Origin: Beroe forskalii
Lineage: Eukaryota > Ctenophora > Nuda > Beroida > Beroidae
NCBI GenBank assembly: GCA_011033025.1
Contig: WFMF01000074.1
Coordinates: 248,001 to 312,000 of the forward strand
Direction: 5' to 3'
DNA length: 64,000 nt
Shown: positions 33,501 to 46,900 of the stretch, one piece after another
Layout of the letters: every line of letters begins with the position of its first letter
Numbering within the stretch: position 1 is the first letter of the stretch
The notes under the pieces: generated by a model
Seen by the model: the letters and a program-made list of their open reading frames with translations, nothing else
Told to the model about the DNA's origin: nothing
Databases searched by the model: none
Translations under genes and position numbers: made by a program

Positions 33501-36500
33501 AGCAATGTAGTACCTATATCCTAGGAGTATATGCGGAATATACATTCCACGCCTTACAAATTATTATCTTCTGCAATGCTGCTGCAGCTGTGTATATTAT
33601 GGTACGTGTCGGGGAATTAATGTTGTCATAATATGTTTCCGTAATGTTATAATGTTGTCAAGATGGTTGCGGAGTCCCTGAGGCCCGTGTATCATTATCG
33701 TCAGTTGACAGTTTCCAATCAGTGATACAATTAACTCCCAATATGCATATAATTATTCTTTCTATCGGTTTATAATCTTGTTATATCGTTAATTTAGTAA
33801 GTTGTCAGTTTGTTTGTTAGAACTTGACACCGGTATTGTTGCTGCTGCTGTCCACCAAGTCACCGCTATATCAGTATGTGCAAAACTTTCAGTTGCTTCT
33901 TCAAAGTCATCTAATCTGTTTTCCTCGATACAGATTGGCGGAAATTTCAATTATCTTCGGCTGATTTTTCATAATTTAGTTATTTGTAATTGTATCCAAT
34001 TCCCCCTTCCTCCTTCGTCATTCGTTGTAGTGTTGTCACCATTGTCCATGAATTTGCCAACCTGATTCTTCTGTACCAACGGAACAACGTACCAAGTCAT
34101 ACAATGCTTTCGGAAAAGTTAAGGTAACACTGTGTTTTGACCTGTAGCCTGCTTTAGTTAGGTTTCCTTGCCTGATTTCCCCTTTCCTGATCACGTGACA
34201 GCAGGCTTTCCCCTGCACTTCATTTCCCACAATCGTGATTGGCAGCTGACAATGTGACAGGAGGTGTTTAAACTGCATACATCTTATTGTTACGTAGCAG
34301 CCGTCATGCTTGCTCCGTTATTTGACGCTAATTTGACGCAGATTCTTGGCTGCCAGTGGGTCGTCTCCATTCTTTATCTCCTGGCTGGAGCACGTTTTGT
34401 TCAGTGTTTCTGAGAACTGCACTTATCTGCAAGAGGGCTTATCAAGTCGCACTAGTTAGTGTTGTATCTGGTGTCAGTTAGCGATACTCCCCCAGTCCCC
34501 CTGAACTCAGCTAATTCACGGCGACTGTAGGGGTCACTTTCTATACTGATATTCAGATAAATGTCGTCAGTCGTGCTGCTAAATCTGCCGTGCTACCCTG
34601 ACACTAAATCCGGGCTGGTCTCTGGTCTGACACTAAATCCGGGCTGACCTCTGGTCTGACACTAAATCCGGGCTGGCCTCTGGTCTGACTCAGATGATAT
34701 GATTATTTACAACTCTACTACTACTACTATAGCTGTAAATGTTGTAGCAGATCGTCCCGCTTCCCCGTAACTTCTCTGCCACATGGAGTGTGATTTGTGA
34801 AGCCCTATGCTGTATATACAAAATACAATTCATTATGTTAATATATGTACATGTTCCCTGCAACCTAGAGGTGTTGCTGTTGCAGGGGCTGGGGGAGCAA
34901 CAGGGCCTAATTTGTGATGAAGTTACCGCTTGCTCCTCCTTTTTCTCACCTCTCTTCTCTCCCACACACCCCATGTACAGAGTAGGTACAGACAGACACG
35001 TCCTTGCACACATTGTTATCGTGGCCGTGTGGTCTACTAATCACCGGCCTGATAATATAAGTAATAACGGCAGGGTGCATTCTGATCGATATGTCGCAGC
35101 CATCTGAATCTGATCTCGTCAGTCCTCCTTCCTAATCTCTGATAATGACGCCATTATCTGCCGACTATTTTCCGAGATGTTTTGCAGTGTTTCTTGCTTC
35201 GCCTTGATCCAGGAGTGTATCTTGGTTGGGTAATTCATCTGAGGGCTTGGTGTCACGTCTAACAAGGACTAACGACAAACTCCAAACTAACGACAAACGC
35301 CAAACTAACGACCGACAAAATCATTTCTCACGAGTAGGATTTGTCATGAATACAACAATTTGCAGATACTTTTATTGACTGTTTCTAATATTATGCTGTA
35401 AACATGTGTCTCCGAACATGTGTCATGAATGTCTCGTGTCTCGACTGACGCCAGAGATCCATATATTTTCATCATCGGCTTCATATCCTTTCATCGTGTT
35501 ATGATTTTATACTCGTCGTTGCTTCGTTTTCAATCAATCAGTTGATGAAGCTATCTGGTTTCAATAGCTATTGGTGAACGTTGATCCATCATATACCAGC
35601 ACCTAACATATCCAGGCATAATATTCGCATATTTCACATATCATTACGATTATTACATATGATGAGCGTGTCGGCATTGCATGGAACGTGCAATTCATCA
35701 CAAACATGGCACATTCTCTCAGTGACACACTTGACTCAGTGATATCTCCTCATGACATAGACAATGCCTCATTGATTTTATCTTTTTTCAATGAAAAGAT
35801 TTCTTTTTTTCTTGATGTGGAGGCCCGTATACAACAAAGATGTTTGCAACTTGCAACTTGATCATAGTTTGGATCACCAATTTTTAGAACACTACATAAT
35901 CCCAATTGACCGATCGCTCTCCCTCGCATGATAATTTGCCCCCATTGATCTGGAATATCATGTTACTCGCTCCAAGTAACGGAGATTGCCCCGAATTGTC
36001 CCGCTTTCACCCCACGCATTATACAGATCCATTGAAACTAACCGAATATAATTAGCATAATCAAGCTCATGCGGTGGAAATCTGTTTTAAATTATGACAA
36101 ATTATCATCTCTCCCGAAAGTCAGCAAGAATTTGCCAGAGAATTTGGTATTTCAGTCATTAAAATCGTCCGACTGGGCGATTCTTACCCCTTTTTGCCAC
36201 GTTTTCTGTCCTAAAGTTGCATCTCCAACGTTTGTGAGTTGTTTAGCTTTGATTTTGTGAATCATGATTCGGTCTATGTATGCTAAATGATATTGCTCTT
36301 GTATCATAACCAATTTGCCAATTTCCGTCCTCCCCTCATAATATTGTAGCGTAATGATAGGTAATTAATACTAATTATGATGGTTTAATTCGATTTGAAC
36401 TCTGCGTGTGTGACATTTCAAGTCTTACACCTTGGTCCCTGATCTCTCAGTTATTGTACCTTCTTCACTAGGCCTCTCACACAGGCCTCTCTCGAATAAC

Positions 36501-36606
36501 CGGCGTTTCAAAGTCACGTCATCTTCATGACCTATATTAGCTATTCATGAAATCGTACAAGCTATTTTACTACACTCACCAAAAATACAAAATAAACATG
36601 ACGTGA
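30572..36606. other. Gene-poor intergenic region
   Basis: Six kilobases without recognisable coding exons on either strand. It contains small tandem repeats at 30587-30646 (20-bp, three copies), 32080-32125 (23-bp, two copies) and 34598-34688, and (acaaac)-type repeats near 35270-35310. It could contain distal regulatory DNA of the astacin gene, but nothing in the sequence proves it. Confidence 0.5.
34598..34688 (+). repeat. 29-bp tandem repeat, three copies
   Basis: The unit ctgacactaaatccgggctg plus gtctctggt is repeated three times with few changes. Confidence 0.9.
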
Positions 36607-36613
36607 TGACGTA

Positions 36614-39600
36614 GGGGGGGAGGTAAGGCAAACTTTGGCAAACTATGGCAAACTTTGGCAAACACTCTTTATGGCAAACTCCAAAAAAAGTGGAAGCATT
36701 TGCCAAAGTTTGCCAAAGTTTGCCAAAAATAAAACTCCTTTTTGAGCACTTAGCAACACTTTAGGTACCCAAAATATGCTTTTCAAGGATGTGGAATCGA
36801 TTCCCAAGGTCTGTTTTACATTTTGACGTTATCCAGAAGCTCTAGCAGAGACTACATCCACATTGAAAAGAGTAGGAGGCTACAGTACAAAATATGATAT
36901 TTCATTACCTCTTACTTTAAGTTTTATGCATTTAAGTACTAAATAGTCCGATCAAACCATTGTATGAACTATGAAGCCCTAAAACCGAAACATCCACGCT
37001 ACATAAGTCTGTTCCAGCAGCCTAAAATCAATAACAAGGCCCCACCGTGACCACTGACCAGTTTCCATGGATTCCTGCAACATAACCCGACATAACGGTG
37101 TTGAGAATGCTAATTGCCTATATTGAAGGCTGAGTAGAGCCTATAGTGGAGCCTGAGTGGAGTCTAGTGAAGGCTGACTGGAGCCTAATGGAGGCTGTGT
37201 GGAGCCTAGTGGTCAACTAGGCTCCACTCAGCCTCCAGTAGGCTTCACTAAACCTCCACTAGGATCCACCTAGCCTCCATTAGGCTCCACTCAGTCTCCA
37301 CTAGGCTCCACTGAGCCTTCACTAGTACAGTGAAGGCTGGGTGGAGCCTAGTGGTCCACTAGGCTCTACTAGGCTCTACTCAGCCTCCACCAGGCTCCAC
37401 AAAGCCCCCATTAGGCTCCACTCAGTGGAGGCTGAGCGGAGCCTAGTGGAGGATGTGTGGAGCCTAGTGGGGGCTGATTGGTGTCTAGTGGAAGCTGAGT
37501 GGAGCCAAGTGGAGGCTGTGTGGAGCCTAGTGAAGCCTAGTGGAGCCTAGTGGAGGCTGAGTGGAGCCTATTAAAGGCTGTGTGGAGCCTAGTGAAGGCT
37601 GTGTGGGGCCCAGTGGAGACTGAGTGGAGCCTGGTGGATGCTGTGTGGAGCCTAGTGGAGGCTGAGCGGTGTCTAGTGGAAGCTGAGTGGAGCCTAGTGG
37701 AGGTTGAGTGGAGCCTAGTGGAGGCTGAGTGGAGCCTAGTGGAGGCTGTGTGGTGCCTAGTGGGGGCTGTGTGGAGCTCAGTGGCGGCTGTGAGGAGCCT
37801 AGTGGAGGCTGTGTGGAGCCTAGTTGAGGCTGTGTGGAGCCTAGAGGACTGAGGAGATTGTGTGGACGTTGTTTGGAGCCCAATGGAGGTTTAGTGGTGT
37901 CTAGTGGAAGCTGAGTGGAGCCTAGTGGAGGCTGAGTGGAGCCTAGTGGAGGCTTTGTGGAGACTAGTGGAGGCTGAGTGGAGCCAAGTGGAGCCTATTA
38001 AAGGCTGTGTGGAGCCTAGTGAAGGCTGATTATAGCCTAGTAAAGGCTGAGTGGAGCCTAGTGGAGGCTGAGTGGAGCCTAGTGGAGGCTGTGTGGTGCC
38101 TAGGAGAGGCTGAGTGGAGCCTAGTGGAGATTGGGTGGAGCCTAGTGGAGGCTGTATGGAGCCTACTTGAGGCTGTGTGGAGCCTAGTGGCTAGATTGGG
38201 TGGAGGCTGTTTGGAGCCTAGTGGAGGCTGTGTGGAGCCAAGTGGAGCCTAGTGAAGGCTGTAAGGAGCCTAGTGGAGGCTGACTGGAGCCTAGCGGGGT
38301 CTAAATGGATGCTGTGTAGAGCCTAGTGGAGGCTGAGTGGACCGTAGTGGTCCACTAGGCTCCACTCAGCCTCCACTTAGCCACAACTAGGCTCCACACA
38401 GCCTCCATTAGGTTCTACTCAGTCTTCACTAGGCTCCACAAGCCTCCATTAGGCTCCACTAGGCTCTAATAAGCCTTCTCTATTAGTGGAGGCTGTGTGG
38501 AGCCAAATGGGGCTGAGTGGTGTCTAGTTGTGGTTGAGTGGAAACTAGTGGAGGCTGAGTGCCGAGTGGAGACTAGAGGAGGCTGAGTGGAGCCTAGTGA
38601 AGGCTGAGTGGAGCCTAGTAGAGGCCTTGTGGAGCCTAGTGAAGGCTGTGTGTCAGAGTCTAGTGGAGGCTGGGTGGAGCCTAGTGGAGGCTGAGTGGAG
38701 CCTAGTGGAGTAGTGGAGGCTGTGTGGAGGCTGAGTGGAGCCCAGTGGAGGCTAGTGGAGGCTGAGTGATCCCTAGTGGAGGCTGGGTGAGCCTAGTGGA
38801 GGCTGAGTGGTGCCTAGTGAAGGCTCTAAGTGTAGTTAGAGCTGTCTGAAAGTTTGAATCTATAAATTGTTTTTCAAATTAGTGAACATTTTACCAGTTT
38901 CAGCAAGAAATTTTTTATGGAGGCTAATTGATTTAGGCTCCACTCAGCCTCCAAATAGCCTCCACTAGCCTCCATATTAAAGCTTAAGCCTCCACGAAAA
39001 TTTTATATTTCAGTTTCCGTGGAGGCTAATGGAGGCTAATTCCTGTGGAGGCTAGTGGAGGCTAGTGAGTAGTGGAGGCTAATTAGCTTCCACAGTGGAG
39101 GCTATTTTTCGAAAATTAGCTTATTGCAACCATGATCCTCCAAATTTTTTAAATTAGCCTCCACTCAGCCTCCATGGATGCTAATGAAGGCTAATTTGGT
39201 CATGTTCCTATGGTACCATTTCGCCAAAGACACATCTGATGAACTGGTTAAAGATAAGTAGATAGTAGATAGATGGATCCATGCCTGGGAATTATAAACA
39301 TCTCTTTTTTCGAACCAAAAATCTCCTTTTTCTCAAAATATTCTAACCCCCGTCCTTTAGGATACCTTTTTGTAAACAATACGGTGCTTGGAGAAGGAAG
39401 GTCCCAGTGGACATCAGTAAAGCCTCGAAGGGGAAGGTCTGAATGAAAATTAAGCATTTGAAATCGATTCAGCTCCTTCGAAAACCATTATGTACACGTC
39501 CTGCATGCACTGTGGACAAGAAATCAGAAATTGCCAAATTTTTTGGGTATTTTTGGCAAACTTTGGCAAATTTTGGCAAACTTTGGCAAACTATGGCAAA

Positions 39601-39685
39601 CTTTGGCAAACACTTTTTTTGGCAAACTCCAAAAAAAGTGGAAGCGTTTGCCAAAGTTTGCCAAAGTTTGCCTTACCCCCCCCCC
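36614..39685. mobile_element. 3.07-kb foldback-type transposon
   Basis: The 7-mer TGACGTA flanks it at 36607-36613 and 39686-39692. Both ends start with a G-run then ggtaaggcaaactttggcaa; the right end is the inverted copy. Each end is built of short direct repeats (ggcaaacttt) and is itself self-complementary around a ccaaaaaaagtggaagc core. Such composite ends resemble foldback elements (Drosophila FB, Galileo); Galileo and other P-superfamily elements make 7-bp duplications. The interior is a 21-bp minisatellite and unique AT-rich DNA, with no transposase, so the element is non-autonomous. Confidence 0.8.
37125..38830. repeat. 21-bp minisatellite inside the foldback element
   Basis: Dozens of copies of a 21-base unit (gtggaggctgagtggagcct) in both orientations: mostly plus, with inverted blocks around 37215-37320, 37360-37430 and 38350-38470. 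Because the unit is a multiple of three and lacks stops, long spurious frames appear. Scattered copies continue to about 39190. Confidence 0.92.
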
Positions 39686-39692
39686 TGACGTA

Positions 39693-40842
39693 ATAACCTT
39701 CACACACATTCTCTGTGTGTCCGGACCCGACGTGTCGGATTGTTGTGTGTTTTTACCAGTCTACTTCTACTGTCCCTGGCTCAGCCTGGAACTTCCCAGC
39801 AAAAACATGCACAAGTGCAGCAGCAGCGATACCGATATCCGTTTACTGATTTAATAACTCCTAAATGCTCCATATTAATTTTCTAAAATTCTTAAACCCC
39901 CTTCAAATTGTTCGATTCTTTTTTCCCATCATGCAGCTCTTGTGAAATGCAGAATTTTGCATCTTTCGCTTGGCTGCGCTTGTTTTTATTCTCTTCGAAC
40001 ATGAAGAATTGCATTCTTGCATTGTTATTCCTGGAATTATGCGCTGAATAATATTTGCAATTTCCTGGCACTACCTATCTATTATATACTTTCCTACCCC
40101 CAGGTGTTTCATATGATATCCAACCTCGGCTAATTAATAAATATATTTTTAACTTCTATTTAAAGAACTTGTTTAAAAGTTGTACGTTAAAGCTTCAGTA
40201 TAACGTCTAATATCATACATAATCTATTTATATAAGTCATTGTCAGGAGAGGTAGTCGGGCACTGTATGCATAATGCTTTTGTGGTCATTTGTGCTCCTA
40301 GATAGTGTCTAGTATAGAGGTCCAACTCTAAACGTTAATAGTATAACTTTATTTAATTTTATATCAATGATTGAATGTCAGTTTAAATATAACTGTGGCC
40401 TAACTGCTAATGTTCTTCGTTTACAACTACTAAATTAGACCCTCTCCGATAGTCATATCGTCATAACTCGTATCATCAATTAATGTCAAGATGGGGGAGT
40501 TGTAGTCTGGAGATACTCCTGCAGACACTCTGAGATTGTAATGCCTATTTCTGGAGGAATGGTATCATCTACTGATCACTCCTCACTCATCCCTGTGCGA
40601 GGAATAGGCAGCTGAGAGTGACGTCATTATCATAGTTTAGAATGGTGAATTGATGACACAATATCTCTCACTCCCTCCCTGTTTTACTCCCCAATCCCTC
40701 CTACACGTTATCAATCAGTGTGTTTGCCGGGTGTTCTGCATGACCCTCCCAAAGTAGAAACTCCAGCTTGCAGTAATCAGGGGTGTTAAGTAACGGGCGA
40801 TGGTGCTAATTATAATCCTATTAATGATACCAAAGTCGGTAT
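39693..40842. other. Noncoding stretch between two elements
   Basis: No coding exon or repeat family was recognised between the foldback element and the hAT relic. Confidence 0.5.
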
Positions 40843-40850
40843 ATTATGTC

Positions 40851-41785
40851 TAGGGTTTCCAACCGATAATATCGCCGATAGAATTATCGGCGATAATTGG
40901 ACCAAAATCAATTATCGGTTATCGGCGATAATTTGTGCCGATAAACCGATAAAATTTAATGTTTTTGAAACCATTATATTTGACTCAAATAAAGTAAAAA
41001 CCAGTCAATTTCACGGTTTTTACTTATTCAAAAGCAACGGGCCAGTTTGAATAACAATTCGTAGCATTTTTCACGGCAATGTGTCTCATGATTATTATTA
41101 TTATGTAAAAACAAAATATGCTCAGCCTAAGCTTAGTTTAATTTTTAAATTTTTTTCTGGACTCTTTCAAGCGTTTTCGACCTTCGACTCACGTTCTACT
41201 CCGAGTCTCCGTTGATTGATACTTCAATTTGTATTTAACATGTCAAGCCACAGCATATTAAGATATTAAGACAGTTCTTTACAAAAGAGGGGGAGGAAGT
41301 GGTCTGCAAGCAGTGTACGAAGTCTTAATCAGCTGGCACAACTCCGAATAGCAGTTATTCTAGTTTGTGGTATCACCACAAAGCAAAGCACAGTATTGAT
41401 CGTCCACAGGCCGAGATGGCAGAGTCTAAAGTAAAGCGGCCAAAAACTCAGCTAAGTTAATCGTATCATATGCTGAGAAAAATGCCAAGAAATGTATGCT
41501 GCCCTTGCAGCTGTTGACAAATTATCTTTCAACCAGATAGCAACGACCAGTTTCATTAAGGATGTTATTAGGGAAAAGAAGTTCCTAGCGCACAGCTCGC
41601 CGACCACCATACGCAGCAAAGTGGCTGAATTAATGTTTGCGAATTCATAAATTGAGGAAATTGAAATAAATTGATGTCTAAAACTGAAGTTAATTTATCG
41701 CCGTTAATTATCGGTATCGCCGATAATTCACAAAAAGTTATCGATTATCGCCGTTAAAAAATTGCTACCGATATTGGAAACCCTA
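40851..41785 (+). mobile_element. 935-bp hAT transposon relic
   Basis: A perfect 8-base target duplication (ATTATGTC at 40843-40850 and 41786-41793) bounds it, as expected for hAT elements. The ends are inverted: tagggtttccaa at the left and ttggaaacccta at the right. Subterminal regions carry many ttatcggcgataa palindromes, candidate transposase binding sites. The interior keeps pieces of the N-terminal part of a transposase. Confidence 0.92.
41238..41648 (+). pseudogene. hAT transposase N-terminal remnant (BED finger)
   Basis: Fragments in different frames read like a BED zinc finger (EEVVCKQC, then SSLWYHHKAKHSID) followed by LSFNQIATTSFIKDVI and REKKFLAHSSPTTIRSKVAE. The latter matches the region before the RNase-H-like domain of ZBED/hAT transposases. 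Stops interrupt it and the catalytic part is missing. Confidence 0.75.
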
Positions 41786-41793
41786 ATTATGTC

Positions 41794-43974
41794 ACTGTTC
41801 GGGGTATAAATTACGACATTGTTTCGTATTGTTTACTTCTCTTGTGTTGCGCGCAGGACTTCATTACAGTCCATTGGACCCTTGATATCGATCATTTCAA
41901 AGTTGTGCTCTTCTGAAACTGGCTTCTTTTCTATAATTCTATCCAGTCGTTCATCTTGCCTTGATGTTTTCTAACCCTTCAGTGATATCAAGAAATGGAA
42001 TACCACTACCCTGTATCATCTGATATGTTGGGTAGATGCATGGTGTGTCTTCTGACCACCCTTTCACCAAAAGTTGAAATCTATTTCCCATAGGGAGGAT
42101 TTTAGGCCGAGAGCGAGGATACATTTCTTTTTCCCAGCAAAAATTTTCGAAGAATTGGGAAAAGATCAAACAAAATTTGGTGATGAGTAGTGAAATTGTC
42201 ATATCTTTTTGAGTATACTACGTGACTTGAAACCAAATTAGGAAATCCTTCGCTTTTTCGGGATCATCTTCTCTTCTCCAGAAGCAGAAAAGTTCACCTA
42301 AAGAGCGAAAAGGAAATGTTTTTGATAATTCTGAAGATTATCATTGGTGATATTCAACTTATATGAACCTATGATCGTGGAAGTAGGGTATTCTCAGATC
42401 CAGGTCCTGTTCACTGGAACATGTTTCGTGACGTGTCATGCCTGCACGCCTCCAACATAATGAAATCTCTATTCGATTTGAGATATTCTTCCTGAATATT
42501 TTTACCTACATAATATCACAGTACAGAAGTGCTGCAATATGATCAACCATATGACATTGGTGAAATGATTAGTCCTTGACAGGGAGTGAATATATGCGTT
42601 GGAAGCTGGCATTCCATGGTCTTCAGTAACGATTTCGATAATCTTTAAATTTTGATTATGAATCAGATACAAATTGGGGGTCTCAGCTTAAACCAGATTC
42701 ATCTTATGGATTTTCTTCACTGTATTCGACCTAAGCACTTTTTTTCTACCGTGATGATTCATAGAAGCGATGACTTGGTGTTGACTCATGACGGGAGATC
42801 ACCTTACTGCTCATATCGAGTTCATGTGGTGGAAATGAACATGAAATAACATGGTGTGTTGTCATGTATAATTAATATATACCTTGCGTATTATAGCGTC
42901 AGATAGGAGCAGGGAAGTAATGATATAGCCAGGCTATAATGTGTATTGTGATTGCAAATCATACCTTGTATACCTTCTCCTGTATTCAATATATTGGCTG
43001 TGTGTATACACTGACGAGCTTTGCTTTAGAGGTTTGCTTTTCATCGGGTCGTCAACTTTGTTAAATTTCTTTCTTAGATGTTCTTATAATAAGCATTAGC
43101 AACTAGTTAGAAATGTTCCCAAATAGTCCCCACCTCCAAATCCTGTAAAGTTCTGACTGAACCGGCGCATGTTCTGAATCTACGCATATAGCTTCTGAGC
43201 TACCTCACACATGTCGTTGGAATGTTTCATGTCTATTATAACCAATGATAATATTTAACCGATTGCATATTCTCATTTAATATACTCGCATCCTCTTCAT
43301 GTCTTTGAGCTTCTGGTTTTATCGCTGCTATGCAGGTACTCTAGGTGGCCCGTCTCTCAAATGCCATATATCCTTTGTGAAGCGAAACTTTTACTCTTAA
43401 TTCTAATCGGGTTACGGCCCTATTGGTGCGGTAAAAAGCTTTAATTATCTTGTTGTTCCGCTATCCGTCGTAATCGCGTTACTTTTTCCCCATTTTACGG
43501 GAGTAATCGGATCTCTTTCGGCACTTTTACCGTTGTGATTTGACGTCCCCTTCGGGTAGAGGGTCGTTGTTTTGTTACAATCCTTCCGCGCAGACAGTTT
43601 GGCATTTGAGGAATTTGTAACATTTGAGGAATTTGTAACATCACTTGTATTTTGGTCGTTAATTGTTGTCGACAGGAAATGGTATGAAAAACTTGTCGAG
43701 GTAATACCTATTTTTCGATTATGTATTACGTAACTAATTCAAGCAAGTCCACCTATATAAGTACGAAATATGGAGCTTCGTATCATATTTTATTTTCGAT
43801 TTATTTCATACGATTTCTGCTGAAAAGTTTTCGTTTCAAAAGACTGTTCTAGTCACCATCTTCACTTTTTAACCCTTATAGCAGGATGAATACCATTAGA
43901 TGACAACGGAGATGTAAAGTGACGTGTTCTGCCCGTGGCCCATCAGACCAATACTAATTAATTATATTGCAATT
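41794..43974. other. Region upstream of the astacin gene
   Basis: No recognisable coding exon. The short open frames here have no features I can identify. The part near 43975 is expected to hold the promoter of the protease gene. A 19-bp direct repeat (catttgaggaatttgtaa) lies at about 43603-43640. Confidence 0.45.
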
Positions 43975-46900
43975 ATGTTTTTACTATTTATTTGTACAGT
44001 TGTTCTTTTCCATTTCACCCTTTGTATAACTACTTCTGGTCACCATGGGGAGACCAATGAAATACCTCGAGATGATAGACACATCCTCCAGTGTGATCAG
44101 AATGGTAAGCACATTTCTAACCTGCCGGGCAATAAGAGTTTAGATTTTGATGATAAAGTTTATTTAAATGGCTGATCTTGGCCTGGATGTTAAAAACAGT
44201 TCAGTTGGGAATTTCAAGGCTTCTGGCACTTTTTGTGCCATTTTTACAACTCGTTTTGTGATTTAGAGTGCTTAGAGCTCATATTTTGGGATGCGTCATA
44301 AAAGTTTATGAATTGTCATCAGCATGAATTGTCATCAGGTGGATGTTTTAGGATTTTAATCGATTAAATCGATTAAGAAATAGTTTTTTAAACTATATTA
44401 TTTAAAAATTCTAATATAATCGCTTGACAATATAATCGCGCGAGGTTTTATTAAAAACCTTTGCAAAACTCGAGTTTAAAAGGTTTGTAAAGAGTTTTTG
44501 CTAAGTTTAAAACTAGAATGGATTACCGTATTAATTCAAGACCATACCAAAAACACTGTAGACACTTGAGTCCGACAGACTGTTGTCTCAAAGTTGACAA
44601 GGTCCCCTAATCCATGTATACAATTACACGTTTAATTAGACAAGGAACCTAGATTATCTTGATCTACGAGTAGATAATCAAACCCTAATGCTTAATTGCT
44701 TAATTAGATTTATCAATTATTGGCAGGGTGGGGTCTTATCATTGAGAATTCAATCCCAGATATTTGGTCATGGTGTATATTAATTATCCAACTAATATTA
44801 TGCATTATGTCTTGTAGATTTGCAAACTGGAAACTCGGGTTTCAGTCTGTGTCTCTATGAAACATGTAGAACTTTTTACATCATACAGAACTCTAGCATT
44901 GTACCACGTGTGTTTCAGATTTTTCAGGCACGGCCTATTACGCCGCGCACGGGTACTTTTTGAGGCGCGTAAAAGCGCACAAATGTACTTTCTTAGTACA
45001 TGAGAAGCACATAATATGCACATCGCAAAAAACTTATCCTGCGCGGCGTAATACGCAGCACATGGAAAGGTCGAGACACCACGGTACATATGCAGAACTC
45101 CGGTACATCTGATATTGTTATCCATGCTGTCATTCATTGCAAAACGTTTTAATGCATAATGAATAACAATAAACATTCATTTTTTGTCCAAAGATTTCAA
45201 AAGAATGTCTTCAGGTGCAATGTGCATTATGTCAATTGTTTTCTTGCTGAAAATGTATTCTGAATGCCCTGTAAATTAAATTATTGATATGAAATCAATT
45301 TTCTCTGAGTGAATCTGTACCAATTTATGAGTAAGCCCTACTAATCAGGTTAAGCTTTGCGTCTTATCTATCTCCAATGTATGGATCGTACGACATTCAA
45401 ATAATAACTTCTCAAAATGTCTTCCATGAAAAAGCATACATATTTTCTAACTTTCAATTTTAAAGTCATCGCCGGTTTGGAAACAAAAAACTTTGATGCT
45501 CAAACGAATTCAATATAATTGAATTTTTGGGTAAACAATGTTATCGTAAAACAAATTAATAAACTTATTATCGCTTCAAATACGTCTTTGAAACAGTTTC
45601 ACTTCTCAAATGATGGTACTCATGTGTTTTCAGATGACATATTCAGACCTCGTCCACCTGGCTCTAGTAGGAGTAGGAGAGCTGTTTCCAGCGAAACTAG
45701 CCGACTGTGGCCGTACGGTATCATACCTTACGTTATCGAGCCCGGCATTCCAGGTTAGTTGGAAATCGAAACATCACGCCACTTTTTCGACTTAATTTGA
45801 TTCAGATTTGAAATTCTACTTAGGCTCAGCAATTAGCAGCCGCATAGTAGTATTCAGGGTCCATATAGTATTTGAGTAACCAAACCAATGAGATTTGTAC
45901 AAAATAAAGTGTGCAAGTATCTTCCATCTACCATCACTCTATTCCAGAGGACGTTGTGACGATGTTGAAGAGTGCCATGGACCACTGGAGCAGGGAAACT
46001 TGTATCCGATTTACTAGACGCTCCTACGAGGATGACTTCGTCTCTTTCTACAACGGCGTCAAGTAAGTTTTCAGTCTACAGTTTTGATTATTTTCCCAAT
46101 AATGATTATTTCTCCCAATCGTCTTTTTACTATTTCTGCTATTTCTCGAACAGTTCGAACAGATGAATAATATTAAATTGTGAATGAGATTGTGAGATGA
46201 TGACGTTTGAAGGCCTCTGTTTCTTGAGCTCTGCAGCTCTAGTAGACACCACCAAAAGACAAATTTCCTCAGAGACCCTCCAGCGGCAATGTCTGGTGTC
46301 TACCGGGGGATATCATATTATGAGCATATGCAAATACAATTACCTAATAGTCTCCCTGCAGATGATAATGCCAATTAGTACACAACCCACTGTTATCTGG
46401 CTGATTCCACACAGCGTTCAGTACCCTCCACCGGGACCCATGTGTGCCATTGGCAGCGGAATATTAAATATATTATATTGCCACTGTGACGTATTCGGAA
46501 ACAGCGCGCGCTCGAAACAATACACGATAAAACGTCATCAACTCACCCGTATAAATCGTGATTATTCAAGCTTTTCTTGCCGGCTTTATCTTGTGACGGA
46601 CCTTAAAGATGGGGGAGCTCACTAGCTGGTCTCATTAGATTTGCATATGCAAGTATCACTGTACCATGTAATATCTTAGGACGGTATTATGTTGGGAATG
46701 ACGGCCCCCGGTTAAATAATACCTGGCCACCCGGTGTTAATCTCTGAGAGAATATGTTAAGTGTTGTCAGCAACACAATGTATGTGTCTGGATGCTGCAG
46801 TGAGATTCTGCAGATTTAATTCTTGAAAATAATGGCCTGTAGTCGTTCAGAAGCTCTTATTCCATTACAAAGGTCTAAGAATGCTTGTATATTGAAACTA

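Noticed and set aside
37341..38252. Open frames repeating VEAEWSL / STQPPLG
   Set aside because: Produced by the 21-bp minisatellite in the foldback element; orientation flips and frame breaks argue against a protein.
41951..42202. Minus-strand 83-codon frame
   Set aside because: No recognised motif, no splice context and average composition; treated as chance.
44805..45176. 123-codon minus-strand frame in astacin intron 1
   Set aside because: It runs across the small inverted repeat and shows no domain; no splice context fits.
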